Of a DNA stretch of 64,000 nucleotides, positions 57,201-64,000 are shown in pieces (position 1 is the first letter of the stretch; every line of letters begins with the position of its first letter). The stretch spans positions 1,054,001-1,118,000 of the forward strand of contig NZ_CP073578.1 in assembly GCF_018199995.1 (NCBI RefSeq), read 5' to 3'. Position numbers and translations under genes: made by a program. This DNA is from Photobacterium sp. GJ3. GTDB taxonomy: Bacteria; Pseudomonadota; Gammaproteobacteria; Enterobacterales; Vibrionaceae. The notes below the pieces were generated by a model. It had not been told where the DNA came from and did not search any database. It was given only the letters and a program-made list of their open reading frames with translations.

Positions 57201-57347
57201 CTGAGCTGGCAACCCAATCTGGCCACGCTTGACGGGGAACGTTGTATGGCGACCGGCTATTCATGCCGGACACAGGTGAAGCGATTCGAACATATTCGAA
57301 TGAAGCATCCGGTTCAGGTGTTGCTGCGACTGGTCAGCACAGCCTGA
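54285..57347 (+). CDS. ydiJ: FAD-binding / 4Fe-4S oxidoreductase YdiJ (D-2-hydroxyglutarate dehydrogenase type)
   Basis: 1020 residues, matching E. coli YdiJ (1018 aa). The FAD_binding_4 domain includes SPRGGGTGTNGQSL and SNRATIGGMVNTDASG. The FAD-linked oxidase C domain ends with LNPGKIC. An iron-sulfur region has CNGNGLC and CLACKACASQCPIKVDVP (~671), and the C-terminal CCG-type region has VGCCGMAGTFG (~949). YdiJ-like enzymes oxidise D-2-hydroxyglutarate, passing electrons to the respiratory chain. The ATG at 54285 follows AAGGAG; the extension to 54201 is not family-like. Confidence 0.92.
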   Translation: MLPALTYEHSIDPVVLSYLDALEDAGFSGDIERTYASRLAVATDNSIYQQLPQAVVFPKSVDDLILVGKVGQQAEFLQVSFSPRGGGTGTNGQSLTPGVVVDLSRHMNQILEINPEKGWVRVQTGVVKDQLNDALRPHGFFFSPDLSTSNRATIGGMVNTDASGQGSLQYGKTSDHVLALKAVLVDGSVLDTEPMSEADVATFAASSGQAAEAVAVTARVCREKRPQILDKFPPLNRFLTGYDLKHVYNDDLSQFDPARLLCGAEGSLAFIAEAKLNITPIPKARTLVNVKYDSFDAALRNAPVMVEAKALSVETVDSKVLNLARQDIVWHTVSDLLTDVPGKDMQGINIVEFAGNDEALIAEQVSQLCARLENLIGQQGIIGFQVCEELDSINKIYNMRKKAVGLLGAAKGWQKPIPFAEDTCVPPENLADFIVEFRELLDAKQLHYGMFGHVDAGVLHVRPALDMCDPDQEKMMKEISDQVVALVAKYGGLMWGEHGKGYRSEYGPAFFGDELFTELRRIKAAFDPQNRLNPGKICTPLDSDATLVKVDGVKRGNFDRQIPVQVRDSFKQAMECNGNGLCFNYDTSSPMCPSMKVSADRRHSPKGRAGLVREWLRLLAAQGVDPVTIERDLMEKSPTVKQIMDRFRNSFGRNRTQYDYSHEVMEAMNGCLACKACASQCPIKVDVPSFRSRFLNIYYSRYQRPAKDYLVAYVEDYLPLMAKAPSLMNAVMRPRWSKSLTEKMLGYVDMPELSVPTLMQGLDGHHATRFDLQWLQALSPEERQQYVLIVQDPFTSYYDAEVVRDFVLLIEKLGRKPMLVPFQPNGKAQHVKGFLRQFAKTAKNTADFLNQLSALSIPMVGVDPALVLCYRDEYQEILGEQRGAFQVVTAHEWLTPLLKELRAFDPRENEEPWYLFAHCTEKTKMPNAEKEWGAIFSHFGASMKAVSVGCCGMAGTFGHEKDKLETSKGVYQLSWQPNLATLDGERCMATGYSCRTQVKRFEHIRMKHPVQVLLRLVSTA

Positions 57348-57385
57348 AGTGACCGAAACTGTTGCTTGAAAGGATGACACCACAC

Positions 57386-57414
57386 GGCGGACAGCACAGG
57401 CTTCCGCCTTTTTT
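57386..57414 (+). terminator. Rho-independent terminator after ydiJ
   Basis: Stem GGCGGA/TCCGCC with an 11-nt loop and six T, 39 bp after the ydiJ stop and just before the convergent phosphoesterase gene ends. Confidence 0.75.
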
Positions 57415-57417
57415 GGC

Positions 57418-58254
57418 TCAGGCGACTTTGTCTGCCTGACGTTGCGGTTTTTCGATAATCACCCTTGGCGTATCGCGTTTGACCCGGAACTTATCTGAGC
57501 TGTTAAGCAACTCTGCTTGTTCAGTCCATCGAATCAATTCAATCACCCCGTCATGGTGTTCAGCCAGAAAAGTGCAATTCTCAATCCAGTCGCCATCGTT
57601 GAGATAAAGAATATCATCTTCTTCTGTAATTTCCGGGTGGTGAATATGGCCGCAGACAATGGCATCGACATCTTTGTGCTTGGCCATCGTGATCGCTGCG
57701 CGCCTGAAGCGGGCAATGGCAACATTCGCTTTTTCCACACGTGCCTTCAGATAGCTGGCCAGTGACCAGTAAGGCTGCTTCGTCATGCGGCGATATACAT
57801 TCAGCCAGCGGTTCATAAATAATAAAAGGTCATAGCCCAGATCACCGAGCAGCGACGTCAGTCTGCTGTGGCAGACCAGACTGTCAAACTCATCGCCATG
57901 AAGTGCCAGAATGCGTTGTCCGTTTGCGCTGGTGTGAACGTATCGGTGGGCGAGTTCGACATTGCCCGGATTAAACTGAATGAACTTACGCACTGCTTCA
58001 TCGTGGTTGCCGGGAATATAAACAATCCGACACCCTGCTTCAGCCTGTTCCAGAAGTAAACGAATCACACGGGTATGACTTTCAGGCCAGTGGTAACGGG
58101 ACTTCAGGGACCAGAGATCCACGATGTCACCGACAAGAATCAGCGTATCAGCTTGATGGCGGGTTAAAAAATCCAGCAGATAATCTACTTTACAATCCCG
58201 GTTTCCCAGATGAATGTCTGACAGCCAAAGGGTACGGTAGGCGTTTTTTCCCAT
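57418..58254 (-). CDS. Metallophosphoesterase, UDP-2,3-diacylglucosamine diphosphatase (LpxH-like) family
   Basis: 278 residues with the calcineurin-like motifs in order: SDIHLGNRD, GDIVDLW, GNHDE, ALHGDEFDS and GHIHHPE. The order and spacing resemble LpxH/LpxH2-type enzymes, which remove UMP from UDP-diacylglucosamine in lipid A synthesis. The protein is longer than classic LpxH (~240) and has an insert LLLFMNRWLNVYRRMTK. A general metallophosphatase role is the fallback. Monocistronic; it converges with ydiJ. Confidence 0.82.
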   Translation of the reverse strand: MGKNAYRTLWLSDIHLGNRDCKVDYLLDFLTRHQADTLILVGDIVDLWSLKSRYHWPESHTRVIRLLLEQAEAGCRIVYIPGNHDEAVRKFIQFNPGNVELAHRYVHTSANGQRILALHGDEFDSLVCHSRLTSLLGDLGYDLLLFMNRWLNVYRRMTKQPYWSLASYLKARVEKANVAIARFRRAAITMAKHKDVDAIVCGHIHHPEITEEDDILYLNDGDWIENCTFLAEHHDGVIELIRWTEQAELLNSSDKFRVKRDTPRVIIEKPQRQADKVA

Positions 58255-58477
58255 AGTCGATATGACCTGTTTATCAAGATATCAGATTCAGAAAAAGCGT
58301 AGTTTTTTAGTATGACGATGGGGTGTCGTAACGATGACGCATTCATTGCAATTGATACATAGAAAATGTGAAGAGCCGACCTTATCAGAGACTTAGACTG
58401 CGACATTCGTTCCACCCTTGGATATAATCGCTCCGATTCATATCTTACTTGGTACGCTTGACCGATTGATTTTTTAA

Positions 58478-60403
58478 ATGGATTTAAAGCTTAAATATCT
58501 GATTAATTTAGTTATTCCTGTATTTCTGATATTGGTGACGGTGCTGATTTACGTCGGTTATTCCGATTACAAAGCCATTCAGCACAGTGCCTATGCGCAG
58601 TCACGCGCGAATGTAAATGTGGCGCAGGATTACTTGAACCAACACCATACGGCTGCTGGCAATCAGCTGTATTTGCTGGCTGAGATTCTGAAAAAGCAGG
58701 GCGATCTCAGCAGCTTTCTCAGTGCTGCTCAATATATTGTTGAGCGGCAGAATAAGTTTCTAGAAATTGGGCTGCTGATCGGGACGAGTTATTACGGCAC
58801 GGATGGTTTCCGGGTGGATAGTGTTTCGGGCAAGGCTCCGGATCGCCCCTGGTACGACAAGGACCAGTTACCTGGTGAAACGTTTCTCTCACCCATCTAT
58901 CAAAGTAAAAGCACACAGCAATGGTGTGTGGCCATGGTTCGGAAAGTTGCGGTTTCGGATCAAACTGATGTCCGGATTCTGATTGAACTGGATGTCAGTG
59001 CAATGTCGGCCGATCTTTCTGATCTGAAAACGATGGAAGATGGCTATGTATTTGGTGTGGATGTCATCACGCATGAGGTCGTCATTCATCCGGAACCGGA
59101 GCGATTAGGGACAAAGTCTGTCGGCACGAAATTAGGGTTGGTGAAACAAATTTCGGCTGGAGAGAAGTCGGGGGAAATCCCTTCCTACGAATACAAAAAT
59201 GAATTTAAATTCAGCGTTTACGATACGAATGATCGCTTTGGCTGGGTCTTACTTTCGGGGACACGGAATCATGAAATCACCGCCAGTGCGCTGAAAATGG
59301 GCGTTGTCGGGGGGACGTTACTCATGATTCTGATTTTTATCCTGCTGGTTGGATATCTGTTCAGTCGGGTTCATCAGGTCGGCGGGCAATTACTGGATGC
59401 ATTAGAATTTGAAGAATTGCATATCCAGTTGTCCAAACTGCTGAATGACACGATTGGCAGTAGTCAGGTCTATCTGTTTGTGATGAACGAAAAGGAAGGC
59501 ATTCTTGAGGAACATTCTTACCACCTCAGGGAAAATGTACCGCCGGATTTATTTTGCCGCTTATCGGGTTGTCAGCAGTTAGGCCGCTACTGTCGACCCG
59601 AACAGGATCCGATCGTGCGACGTATCGCACCGCGGGAATCTTGCATCCGTTTGCCATTGGTGAATATGTCCCGTCACGGGGAGTCCTCCTGCCCGACGAA
59701 ACAATTGATTGGCTTGCTTTACATTATCCGGCCGGGGATGACCTACCCTTTGTTTGCCAAAATGATTGTGAATTATGCCGTCAGTGCATTGAATCAGTTG
59801 TTGCTGGCGCACCATATTCGCAGCGAAGATCAGATGACCGGGCTGAAGAATAAGAACTTTCTCCGCAAGCAGATGGAAAGCCGGCTAGAAGATACAGACA
59901 ATCGGTATTATCTGGCCATGATTGATATTGATGATTTCAAGTCGATCAACGACACCTATGGGCACCTGTTCGGAGATCAGGTGATTTTGCAGATTGCGGC
60001 GCTGATGCATCAAAGCTTTCATTCGAATACGGTGTTGTGCCGATATGGCGGTGAAGAGTTTGCGGTTTTAATGGAAGCTCCTGACAGCGAAACTGCCCGA
60101 GAAAAGCTGGTGGCTTTTTGCAGGAGTGTCAGTGCTGAGGACATCCATGCGCAGGATAAGCGATGTTCACTGACCGTCAGCATTGGTTTTTCGCTGCTCG
60201 CTGACGGGATGGAATTCACCATTTCTCAGGCCGATAAAGCGCTTTATCGGGTTAAATCGCAGGGAAAGAATCGGGTCCTTTATGCGGGGGAACTGAGTTC
60301 AGAGCCGCAAACTCCAGAGTCAGAGAGGAATGTGTCGCCAATCAGTGCTAAGTTGAAGAACAAAACGCCTTCTTCAGAAAACACGCACAGCCGCGAGTGT
60401 TGA
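58478..60403 (+). CDS. Membrane-bound diguanylate cyclase with periplasmic Cache sensor
   Basis: 641 residues. A transmembrane helix (about 8-28), a periplasmic double-Cache-like sensor to ~275 (FRVDSVSGKAPDRPWYDKD; MEDGYVFGVDVITHEVVIHPEPE), a second transmembrane helix (~280-302), a GAF-like cytoplasmic linker carrying Cys360, Cys365, Cys372, Cys389 and Cys405, and a GGDEF domain with the active site GGEEF at 524-528. It should make cyclic di-GMP in response to a small extracellular ligand. The RxxD inhibitory site normally five residues before GGDEF is absent (SNTVLCRY), so product inhibition is not expected. Confidence 0.9.
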   Translation: MDLKLKYLINLVIPVFLILVTVLIYVGYSDYKAIQHSAYAQSRANVNVAQDYLNQHHTAAGNQLYLLAEILKKQGDLSSFLSAAQYIVERQNKFLEIGLLIGTSYYGTDGFRVDSVSGKAPDRPWYDKDQLPGETFLSPIYQSKSTQQWCVAMVRKVAVSDQTDVRILIELDVSAMSADLSDLKTMEDGYVFGVDVITHEVVIHPEPERLGTKSVGTKLGLVKQISAGEKSGEIPSYEYKNEFKFSVYDTNDRFGWVLLSGTRNHEITASALKMGVVGGTLLMILIFILLVGYLFSRVHQVGGQLLDALEFEELHIQLSKLLNDTIGSSQVYLFVMNEKEGILEEHSYHLRENVPPDLFCRLSGCQQLGRYCRPEQDPIVRRIAPRESCIRLPLVNMSRHGESSCPTKQLIGLLYIIRPGMTYPLFAKMIVNYAVSALNQLLLAHHIRSEDQMTGLKNKNFLRKQMESRLEDTDNRYYLAMIDIDDFKSINDTYGHLFGDQVILQIAALMHQSFHSNTVLCRYGGEEFAVLMEAPDSETAREKLVAFCRSVSAEDIHAQDKRCSLTVSIGFSLLADGMEFTISQADKALYRVKSQGKNRVLYAGELSSEPQTPESERNVSPISAKLKNKTPSSENTHSREC

Positions 60404-60432
60404 CTGTGGATGATGAATAACAGGGGAGTGGT

Positions 60433-60588
60433 ATGCTGAAATTTGTCGTCATTGTGCTGTTGATTGCGTTGGCTTTTCTGCTCTCTCGCTTTCTTGATGA
60501 GCAGAAACAAAAGACACTGTTTATCGGGATGGGGATCTGTGCACTGATCGCCATTGCGGTGTTGATGGCCATTGAGCTTGCGCGCTAA
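60433..60588 (+). CDS. Small membrane protein, 51 residues
   Basis: ATG at 60433 with GGGGAG 5 bp upstream; it lies 29 bp after the diguanylate cyclase stop. The product has two hydrophobic helices, MLKFVVIVLLIALAFLLSRF and FIGMGICALIAIAVLMAIEL, joined by a charged DEQKQKT turn. The hairpin topology, good ribosome-binding site and sensible codon use argue that it is real. The function is unknown; it may be co-transcribed with the cyclase. Confidence 0.7.
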   Translation: MLKFVVIVLLIALAFLLSRFLDEQKQKTLFIGMGICALIAIAVLMAIELAR

Positions 60589-60912
60589 TTGTCTCTGTCC
60601 TCTGCTTTTTCCCTATCCGCGACACTTCATGACTCCCTTTTCAGGTTTCAATCCTTTTGACTTTTCTGACCCAGTTCAGAACTTTTCGTATGCCTTTCAC
60701 ACCATGAGCAGGCACGACTCCCCACTTTATGTGGCTTTGATGACACCTATATGATTAGTTCTGTAATAATTTGATTTGTAATCATTTTGTCTTTTTTATT
60801 TCTTTTAAATCAGATGTTTATACTTGAAATGTAATGGTTATCCAATTCTATGGGGTTGATTTAATTTATCTGAACCCTATAATTGTTTCTGAATTCATTA
60901 GAGCACTAAACA
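60589..60912. other. Regulatory region of the ectoine operon
   Basis: 324 bp, AT-rich, with no gene. It holds the promoter at 60856-60883 and a second possible -10 (TATACT, about 60821). Osmotic control sites (in vibrios the MarR-type repressor CosR acts on ectA) would lie here, but I cannot point to one with certainty. Confidence 0.5.
60856..60883 (+). promoter_or_regulatory. Promoter of the ectoine operon
   Basis: TTGATT (60856-60861) and a perfect TATAAT (60878-60883), spacer 16 bp, 29 bp before the ectA ATG. The short distance leaves a leader of about 23 nt. Confidence 0.65.
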
Positions 60913-61461
60913 ATGTGGCGACCAATGATTACAATGGCACCATGGGCAGAAGCCCCAGAAACATCGACCAAGACTCAGGAAGAGTTTGTTTTTCGAAAAC
61001 CGGAGCGTTCAGATGGTTATCGAGTGCATTCACTGATCGAATCTTGTCCCCCATTAGATACCAACTCCTCCTACTGCAACTTCCTGCAGACGACTCATTT
61101 CAAAGACACCTGTATTGTCGCAGAGCTTGACGATGAGATGGCAGGATTTGTCTCGGCCTACCGGGTCCCGGAAAAAGAGCACACCCTCTTTATCTGGCAG
61201 GTTGCGGTCAGTGAGAAAGCGCGTGGTAAAGGGCTCGCTTTCAAGATGATTCAACAACTCCTGGCGCGTGATGACCTGAATGACATCAGGTATATCGAAA
61301 CAACAATCACCCGCCTCAATAAAGCCTCTTGGGCGTTGTTTAAGAAGGTGGACCAGGCGAACGGCAACTTAGGTGAAGTCTCGCTGTTCCTTGACGAAGA
61401 GAAACATTTCGATGGTAAACACGATTCGGAATACCTCTATCGCATTCCACTGAAACAATAA
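60913..61461 (+). CDS. ectA: L-2,4-diaminobutyrate acetyltransferase EctA
   Basis: 182 residues of the GNAT-fold EctA family: FRKPERSDGYRVHSLIESCPPLDTNSSYCNFLQTTHF, then the acetyl-CoA loop VAVSEKARGKGLAFKMI and TTITRLNKASWALFKK. It acetylates L-2,4-diaminobutyrate to N-gamma-acetyl-diaminobutyrate, the second step of ectoine synthesis. There is no strong ribosome-binding site before the ATG at 60913; ATGs at 60928 and 60934 are alternatives. It is the first gene of the operon ectA-ectB-ectC-aspartokinase. Confidence 0.95.
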   Translation: MWRPMITMAPWAEAPETSTKTQEEFVFRKPERSDGYRVHSLIESCPPLDTNSSYCNFLQTTHFKDTCIVAELDDEMAGFVSAYRVPEKEHTLFIWQVAVSEKARGKGLAFKMIQQLLARDDLNDIRYIETTITRLNKASWALFKKVDQANGNLGEVSLFLDEEKHFDGKHDSEYLYRIPLKQ

Positions 61462-61484
61462 ATCACGACAAAACAGGATAAGTC

Positions 61485-62750
61485 ATGAATATCTTTAATG
61501 CGCAGGAATCAAATGTTCAATGTTACGCCAACAATTTCCCGGTGGTATTTTCCTCTGCCAAGGGTTGCTGGTTGAACACCAGTGATGGCGAACGCTATCT
61601 GGATTTCCTGGCAGGCGCCGGTGCGCTGAACTACGGCCATAATAACCCTGTGCTGAAAAAAGCACTGATGGATTACATCGATCAAGATGGCCTCACGCAC
61701 GGTTTGGATATGCATTCAGAAGCCAAAGCGGCTTTCTTAGAAAACCTGAAAAATTTCATCCTGACCCCGCGTGGTCTGGATTACAAAGTACAGTTTACTG
61801 GCCCGACGGGTACAAACGCCGTTGAAGCCGCGCTGAAGCTGGCGCGCAAAGTAAAAGGCCGTCAGAACATTGTTGCCTTCACCAATGGCTTCCATGGTGT
61901 GTCTTACGGTGCTCTGGCGGCGACGGGTAACCAGCACCACCGGGGTGGCGCGGGTATGGCTCTGACTGGTGTGACCCGTCTGCCATATGAAGGTTACGCT
62001 GAGCTGGATGGCCTGGCACTGTTCGAAACCATGCTGACTGATAACTCCAGTGGTCTGGATAAACCGGCTGCAGTAATTCTGGAAACTGTTCAGGGTGAAG
62101 GCGGACTGAACGTTGCTTCAAACGAATGGCTGCAACGTCTGAGCGACATCTGTCAGCGTCATGACATTCTGCTGATTGTTGATGACATTCAGGCAGGTTG
62201 TGGCCGGACAGGTACCTTCTTCAGTTTTGAGCCCGCAGGGATCAAACCGGACATGGTCACACTGTCGAAATCCATTGGTGGCTATGGTTCCCCGATGGCA
62301 GTCGTCCTGCTGAAACCTGAACTGGATAAATGGTTACCGGGTGAGCACAACGGTACATTCCGTGGTAACAACCATGCCTTTATCACTGCAGCGGCTGCCA
62401 TTGAAGCCTACTGGCAGAACGATGACTTTGAGCAACATATCCATGCGCGTGCCGATCAGCTGAATGTGACGCTGAACAAACTGCTGAAACAGTATCCGGC
62501 AGTGTTTGAAAAAATCAAAGGCCGCGGCCTGATGCAGGGCATTGCCTGTCATGACGGCGACTTTGCTGGCGCCATTGGTAAGCTTTGTTTTGAAAACGGC
62601 ATGATTATCGAAACCGCAGGTCCGAATGATGAAGTACTGAAGTTCTTCTGTCCGCTGACTATCAGCGAAGCCGAACTGGAAAAAGGCCTGCACATCTTCG
62701 AGAATGCTGTGGCCGAATTTGCGAAGTCTGAATTGAAGAAAGCGTCTTAA
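61485..62750 (+). CDS. ectB: Diaminobutyrate-2-oxoglutarate transaminase EctB
   Basis: 421 residues, a class III PLP aminotransferase. [15 protein letters not shown], the cofactor-binding [36 protein letters not shown] with the PLP-ring Asp, and the Schiff-base Lys262 in LSKSIGGYG are all present. It converts aspartate semialdehyde and glutamate to diaminobutyrate, the first committed step of ectoine synthesis. It lies 23 bp after ectA and 11 bp before ectC (AAGGAGAATA as ribosome-binding site of ectC). Confidence 0.97.
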   Translation: MNIFNAQESNVQCYANNFPVVFSSAKGCWLNTSDGERYLDFLAGAGALNYGHNNPVLKKALMDYIDQDGLTHGLDMHSEAKAAFLENLKNFILTPRGLDYKVQFTGPTGTNAVEAALKLARKVKGRQNIVAFTNGFHGVSYGALAATGNQHHRGGAGMALTGVTRLPYEGYAELDGLALFETMLTDNSSGLDKPAAVILETVQGEGGLNVASNEWLQRLSDICQRHDILLIVDDIQAGCGRTGTFFSFEPAGIKPDMVTLSKSIGGYGSPMAVVLLKPELDKWLPGEHNGTFRGNNHAFITAAAAIEAYWQNDDFEQHIHARADQLNVTLNKLLKQYPAVFEKIKGRGLMQGIACHDGDFAGAIGKLCFENGMIIETAGPNDEVLKFFCPLTISEAELEKGLHIFENAVAEFAKSELKKAS

Positions 62751-62761
62751 GGAGAATAAGA

Positions 62762-63157
62762 ATGATTGTACGCACCCTGGATGAGTGCCGTGACAGCGAC
62801 CGTCGCATTGTCGCAGAAAACGGAAACTGGGAAAGTGTTCGCATGTTGCTGCGTGATGACAACATGGGCTTCTCGTTCCATATCACGACAATTTTTGCGA
62901 ACACCGACACCCATATTCATTATAAGAACCATCTGGAATCGGTTTACTGTGTTTCCGGTGAAGGTGAAATTCAGACCACTGCAGACGGTAAGACCTACGA
63001 AATTAAACCAGGCACGCTATATGTTCTGGATAAGCATGATGAGCACCAGCTTCGTGCGAATAAAGGTGTCGACATGGTCATGGCCTGTGTTTTCAACCCG
63101 CCTCTAACCGGGATGGAAGTACACGACAAAGATGGTGTTTACCCGGCTGCTGAATAA
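62762..63157 (+). CDS. ectC: Ectoine synthase EctC
   Basis: 131 residues, a single cupin. [28 protein letters not shown], the metal-site strand [20 protein letters not shown], and [16 protein letters not shown] are the family's fingerprints. It closes N-gamma-acetyl-diaminobutyrate to ectoine, the compatible solute used against osmotic stress. No hydroxylase gene (ectD) is seen in the window. The aspartokinase gene follows after 151 bp containing a hairpin. Confidence 0.97.
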   Translation: MIVRTLDECRDSDRRIVAENGNWESVRMLLRDDNMGFSFHITTIFANTDTHIHYKNHLESVYCVSGEGEIQTTADGKTYEIKPGTLYVLDKHDEHQLRANKGVDMVMACVFNPPLTGMEVHDKDGVYPAAE

Positions 63158-63226
63158 CTGAAATCGAGACCATCTGATTTCCGCAAGCGAACCACCCTCC
63201 TTGCGATATCAACCCGAGGGTTCATC

Positions 63227-63250
63227 GAAAGGCGGTATCAGCCGCCTTTC
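63227..63250 (+). other. Hairpin between ectC and the aspartokinase gene
   Basis: GAAAGGCGG/CCGCCTTTC, 9 bp, loop TATCAG, with no T run. It may be a partial attenuator or mRNA processing site that adjusts aspartokinase level within the operon. Confidence 0.55.
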
Positions 63251-63308
63251 AATCCCATCAAGTGTGAGATGAACTGTCTCCACTGGTGAAAAGAACAAGG
63301 AGTTCCCC

Positions 63309-64000
63309 ATGACTCATACCGTTGAAAAAATCGGCGGTACTTCCATGTCTGCGTTTGATGCGGTGATGGACAATATCCTGCTGTATCCGGACAATCCTTA
63401 TCAACGAATCTTTGTTGTCTCGGCCTATGGTGGTATCACAGATGCTTTACTGGAATGTAAGCGAACAGGTGAGCCCGGTATCTTCCGTCATATTGCAGAA
63501 CGTAATGATGTCTGGCGCGAAAAGCTGAAAGCGCTGGAGCAGCGTATGCTGCTGATCAATGACACTATGTTTCCTGATCTGTTCTGCCGTAATCGCGCCG
63601 ATAATTTCGTCAAAGAACGCATCGCAAATGCGATTACCTGTATTGAGAATATTTTAGAGACCTGTCAGTACGGACAGTTTTCACTGGCGAGTTATCTGCC
63701 GCAGATTCGTGAGTTTCTGTCTTCGATTGGTGAAGCGCACTCTGCATTTAACACCACACTGATGCTGAATAATGTTGGAATTCAGTCACGCTTCGTGGAT
63801 TTATCCGGCTGGGGTGCGGAAAACAATGTGCAGGGTGATCTGGATGCGGTGATTCTGGATGCCATCAAAGACATTGATCTGAGCAAAGAGCTGCCGATTG
63901 TGACCGGTTATGTTTACTGCGATGAAGGCCTGATGAAGACTTACGACCGCGGTTACAGTGAAATGACTTTCAGCCGTTTGGCGGTGCTGAGTAAAGCCAG
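63309..64000 (+). CDS. Ectoine-operon aspartate kinase, 3' end beyond window
   Basis: From ATG 63309 (AAGGAG upstream) the frame runs to the window edge, about 230 residues. It starts MTHTVEKIGGTSMSAFDAVMDN, the kinase motif KIGGTSM, with FVVSAYGGITDAL-like strands following. This is the Ask_Ect branch of aspartokinases, usually placed after ectC, insensitive to feedback by lysine and threonine, and feeding aspartyl phosphate to ectoine synthesis. The regulatory ACT domains would be outside the window. Confidence 0.93.
   Translation, partial: MTHTVEKIGGTSMSAFDAVMDNILLYPDNPYQRIFVVSAYGGITDALLECKRTGEPGIFRHIAERNDVWREKLKALEQRMLLINDTMFPDLFCRNRADNFVKERIANAITCIENILETCQYGQFSLASYLPQIREFLSSIGEAHSAFNTTLMLNNVGIQSRFVDLSGWGAENNVQGDLDAVILDAIKDIDLSKELPIVTGYVYCDEGLMKTYDRGYSEMTFSRLAVLSKA

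Overview
The window looks like the chromosome of a marine, moderately halophilic gammaproteobacterium of the Vibrionaceae. Vibrio, Photobacterium and relatives fit; I cannot fix the genus. The pointers are a vibriolysin-type M4 protease, AlaE, MscM, EF-P-like YeiP, YdiJ, a DUF2947-like protein and an ectoine operon with its own aspartokinase.

Layout. 1-8.5 kb: partial UPF0149/YecA gene (-), tRNA-Ser(GGA), vibriolysin, alaE and mscM, then a second identical tRNA-Ser(GGA), a tRNA-Ser(TGA) and three 176-bp tandem repeats. Each repeat starts with a copy of the last 19 nt of the preceding tRNA. 9.3-36.6 kb: a natural-product cluster made of an MFS exporter, an AurF-like di-iron N-oxygenase, a SAM methyltransferase, a 2-module NRPS with a thiazole-forming oxidase, a 5100-residue NRPS-PKS with its thioesterase, and a type II thioesterase. 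The five adenylation domains read Gly-Cys-Ser-Cys-Gly, followed by one malonyl PKS module. Gene content, domain order and predicted substrates match the ribosome-targeting antibiotic althiomycin, known from Myxococcus and Serratia. 36.8-41 kb: yeiP, a lipoprotein and a polar amino-acid ABC transporter. 41.1-44.1 kb: an IS200/IS605-type element whose tnpB is split by an IS4-family element. 44.2-47.4 kb: pxpABC (5-oxoprolinase) with a gamma-glutamylcyclotransferase-like gene and a small zinc-ribbon gene. 47.5-60.6 kb: housekeeping and accessory genes (DUF3108, pirin, VRR-NUC nuclease, NUDIX-PAP2 fusion, YdiJ, metallophosphoesterase, diguanylate cyclase, a 51-residue membrane protein). 60.9-64 kb: ectA-ectB-ectC-aspartokinase, cut by the window end.

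How the genes work together. In the cluster, module 1 loads Gly, whose amine becomes the oxime (AurF-like enzyme). Module 2 makes the thiazole from Cys (Cy-A-Ox-T). Module 3 adds Ser with an E domain, and module 4 a Cys-derived thiazoline with an E domain. Module 5 adds Gly, and the PKS module adds malonate for the pyrrolinone, which the methyltransferase O-methylates. The exporter probably gives self-protection.

Sequence quality. At five places (about 17901, 34900, 37620, 46382 and 47589) a gene is broken by what looks like one missing base in a G or C run. This may be base-calling error rather than biology, and it splits both megasynthase genes, the lipoprotein, pxpC and possibly the DUF3108 gene.
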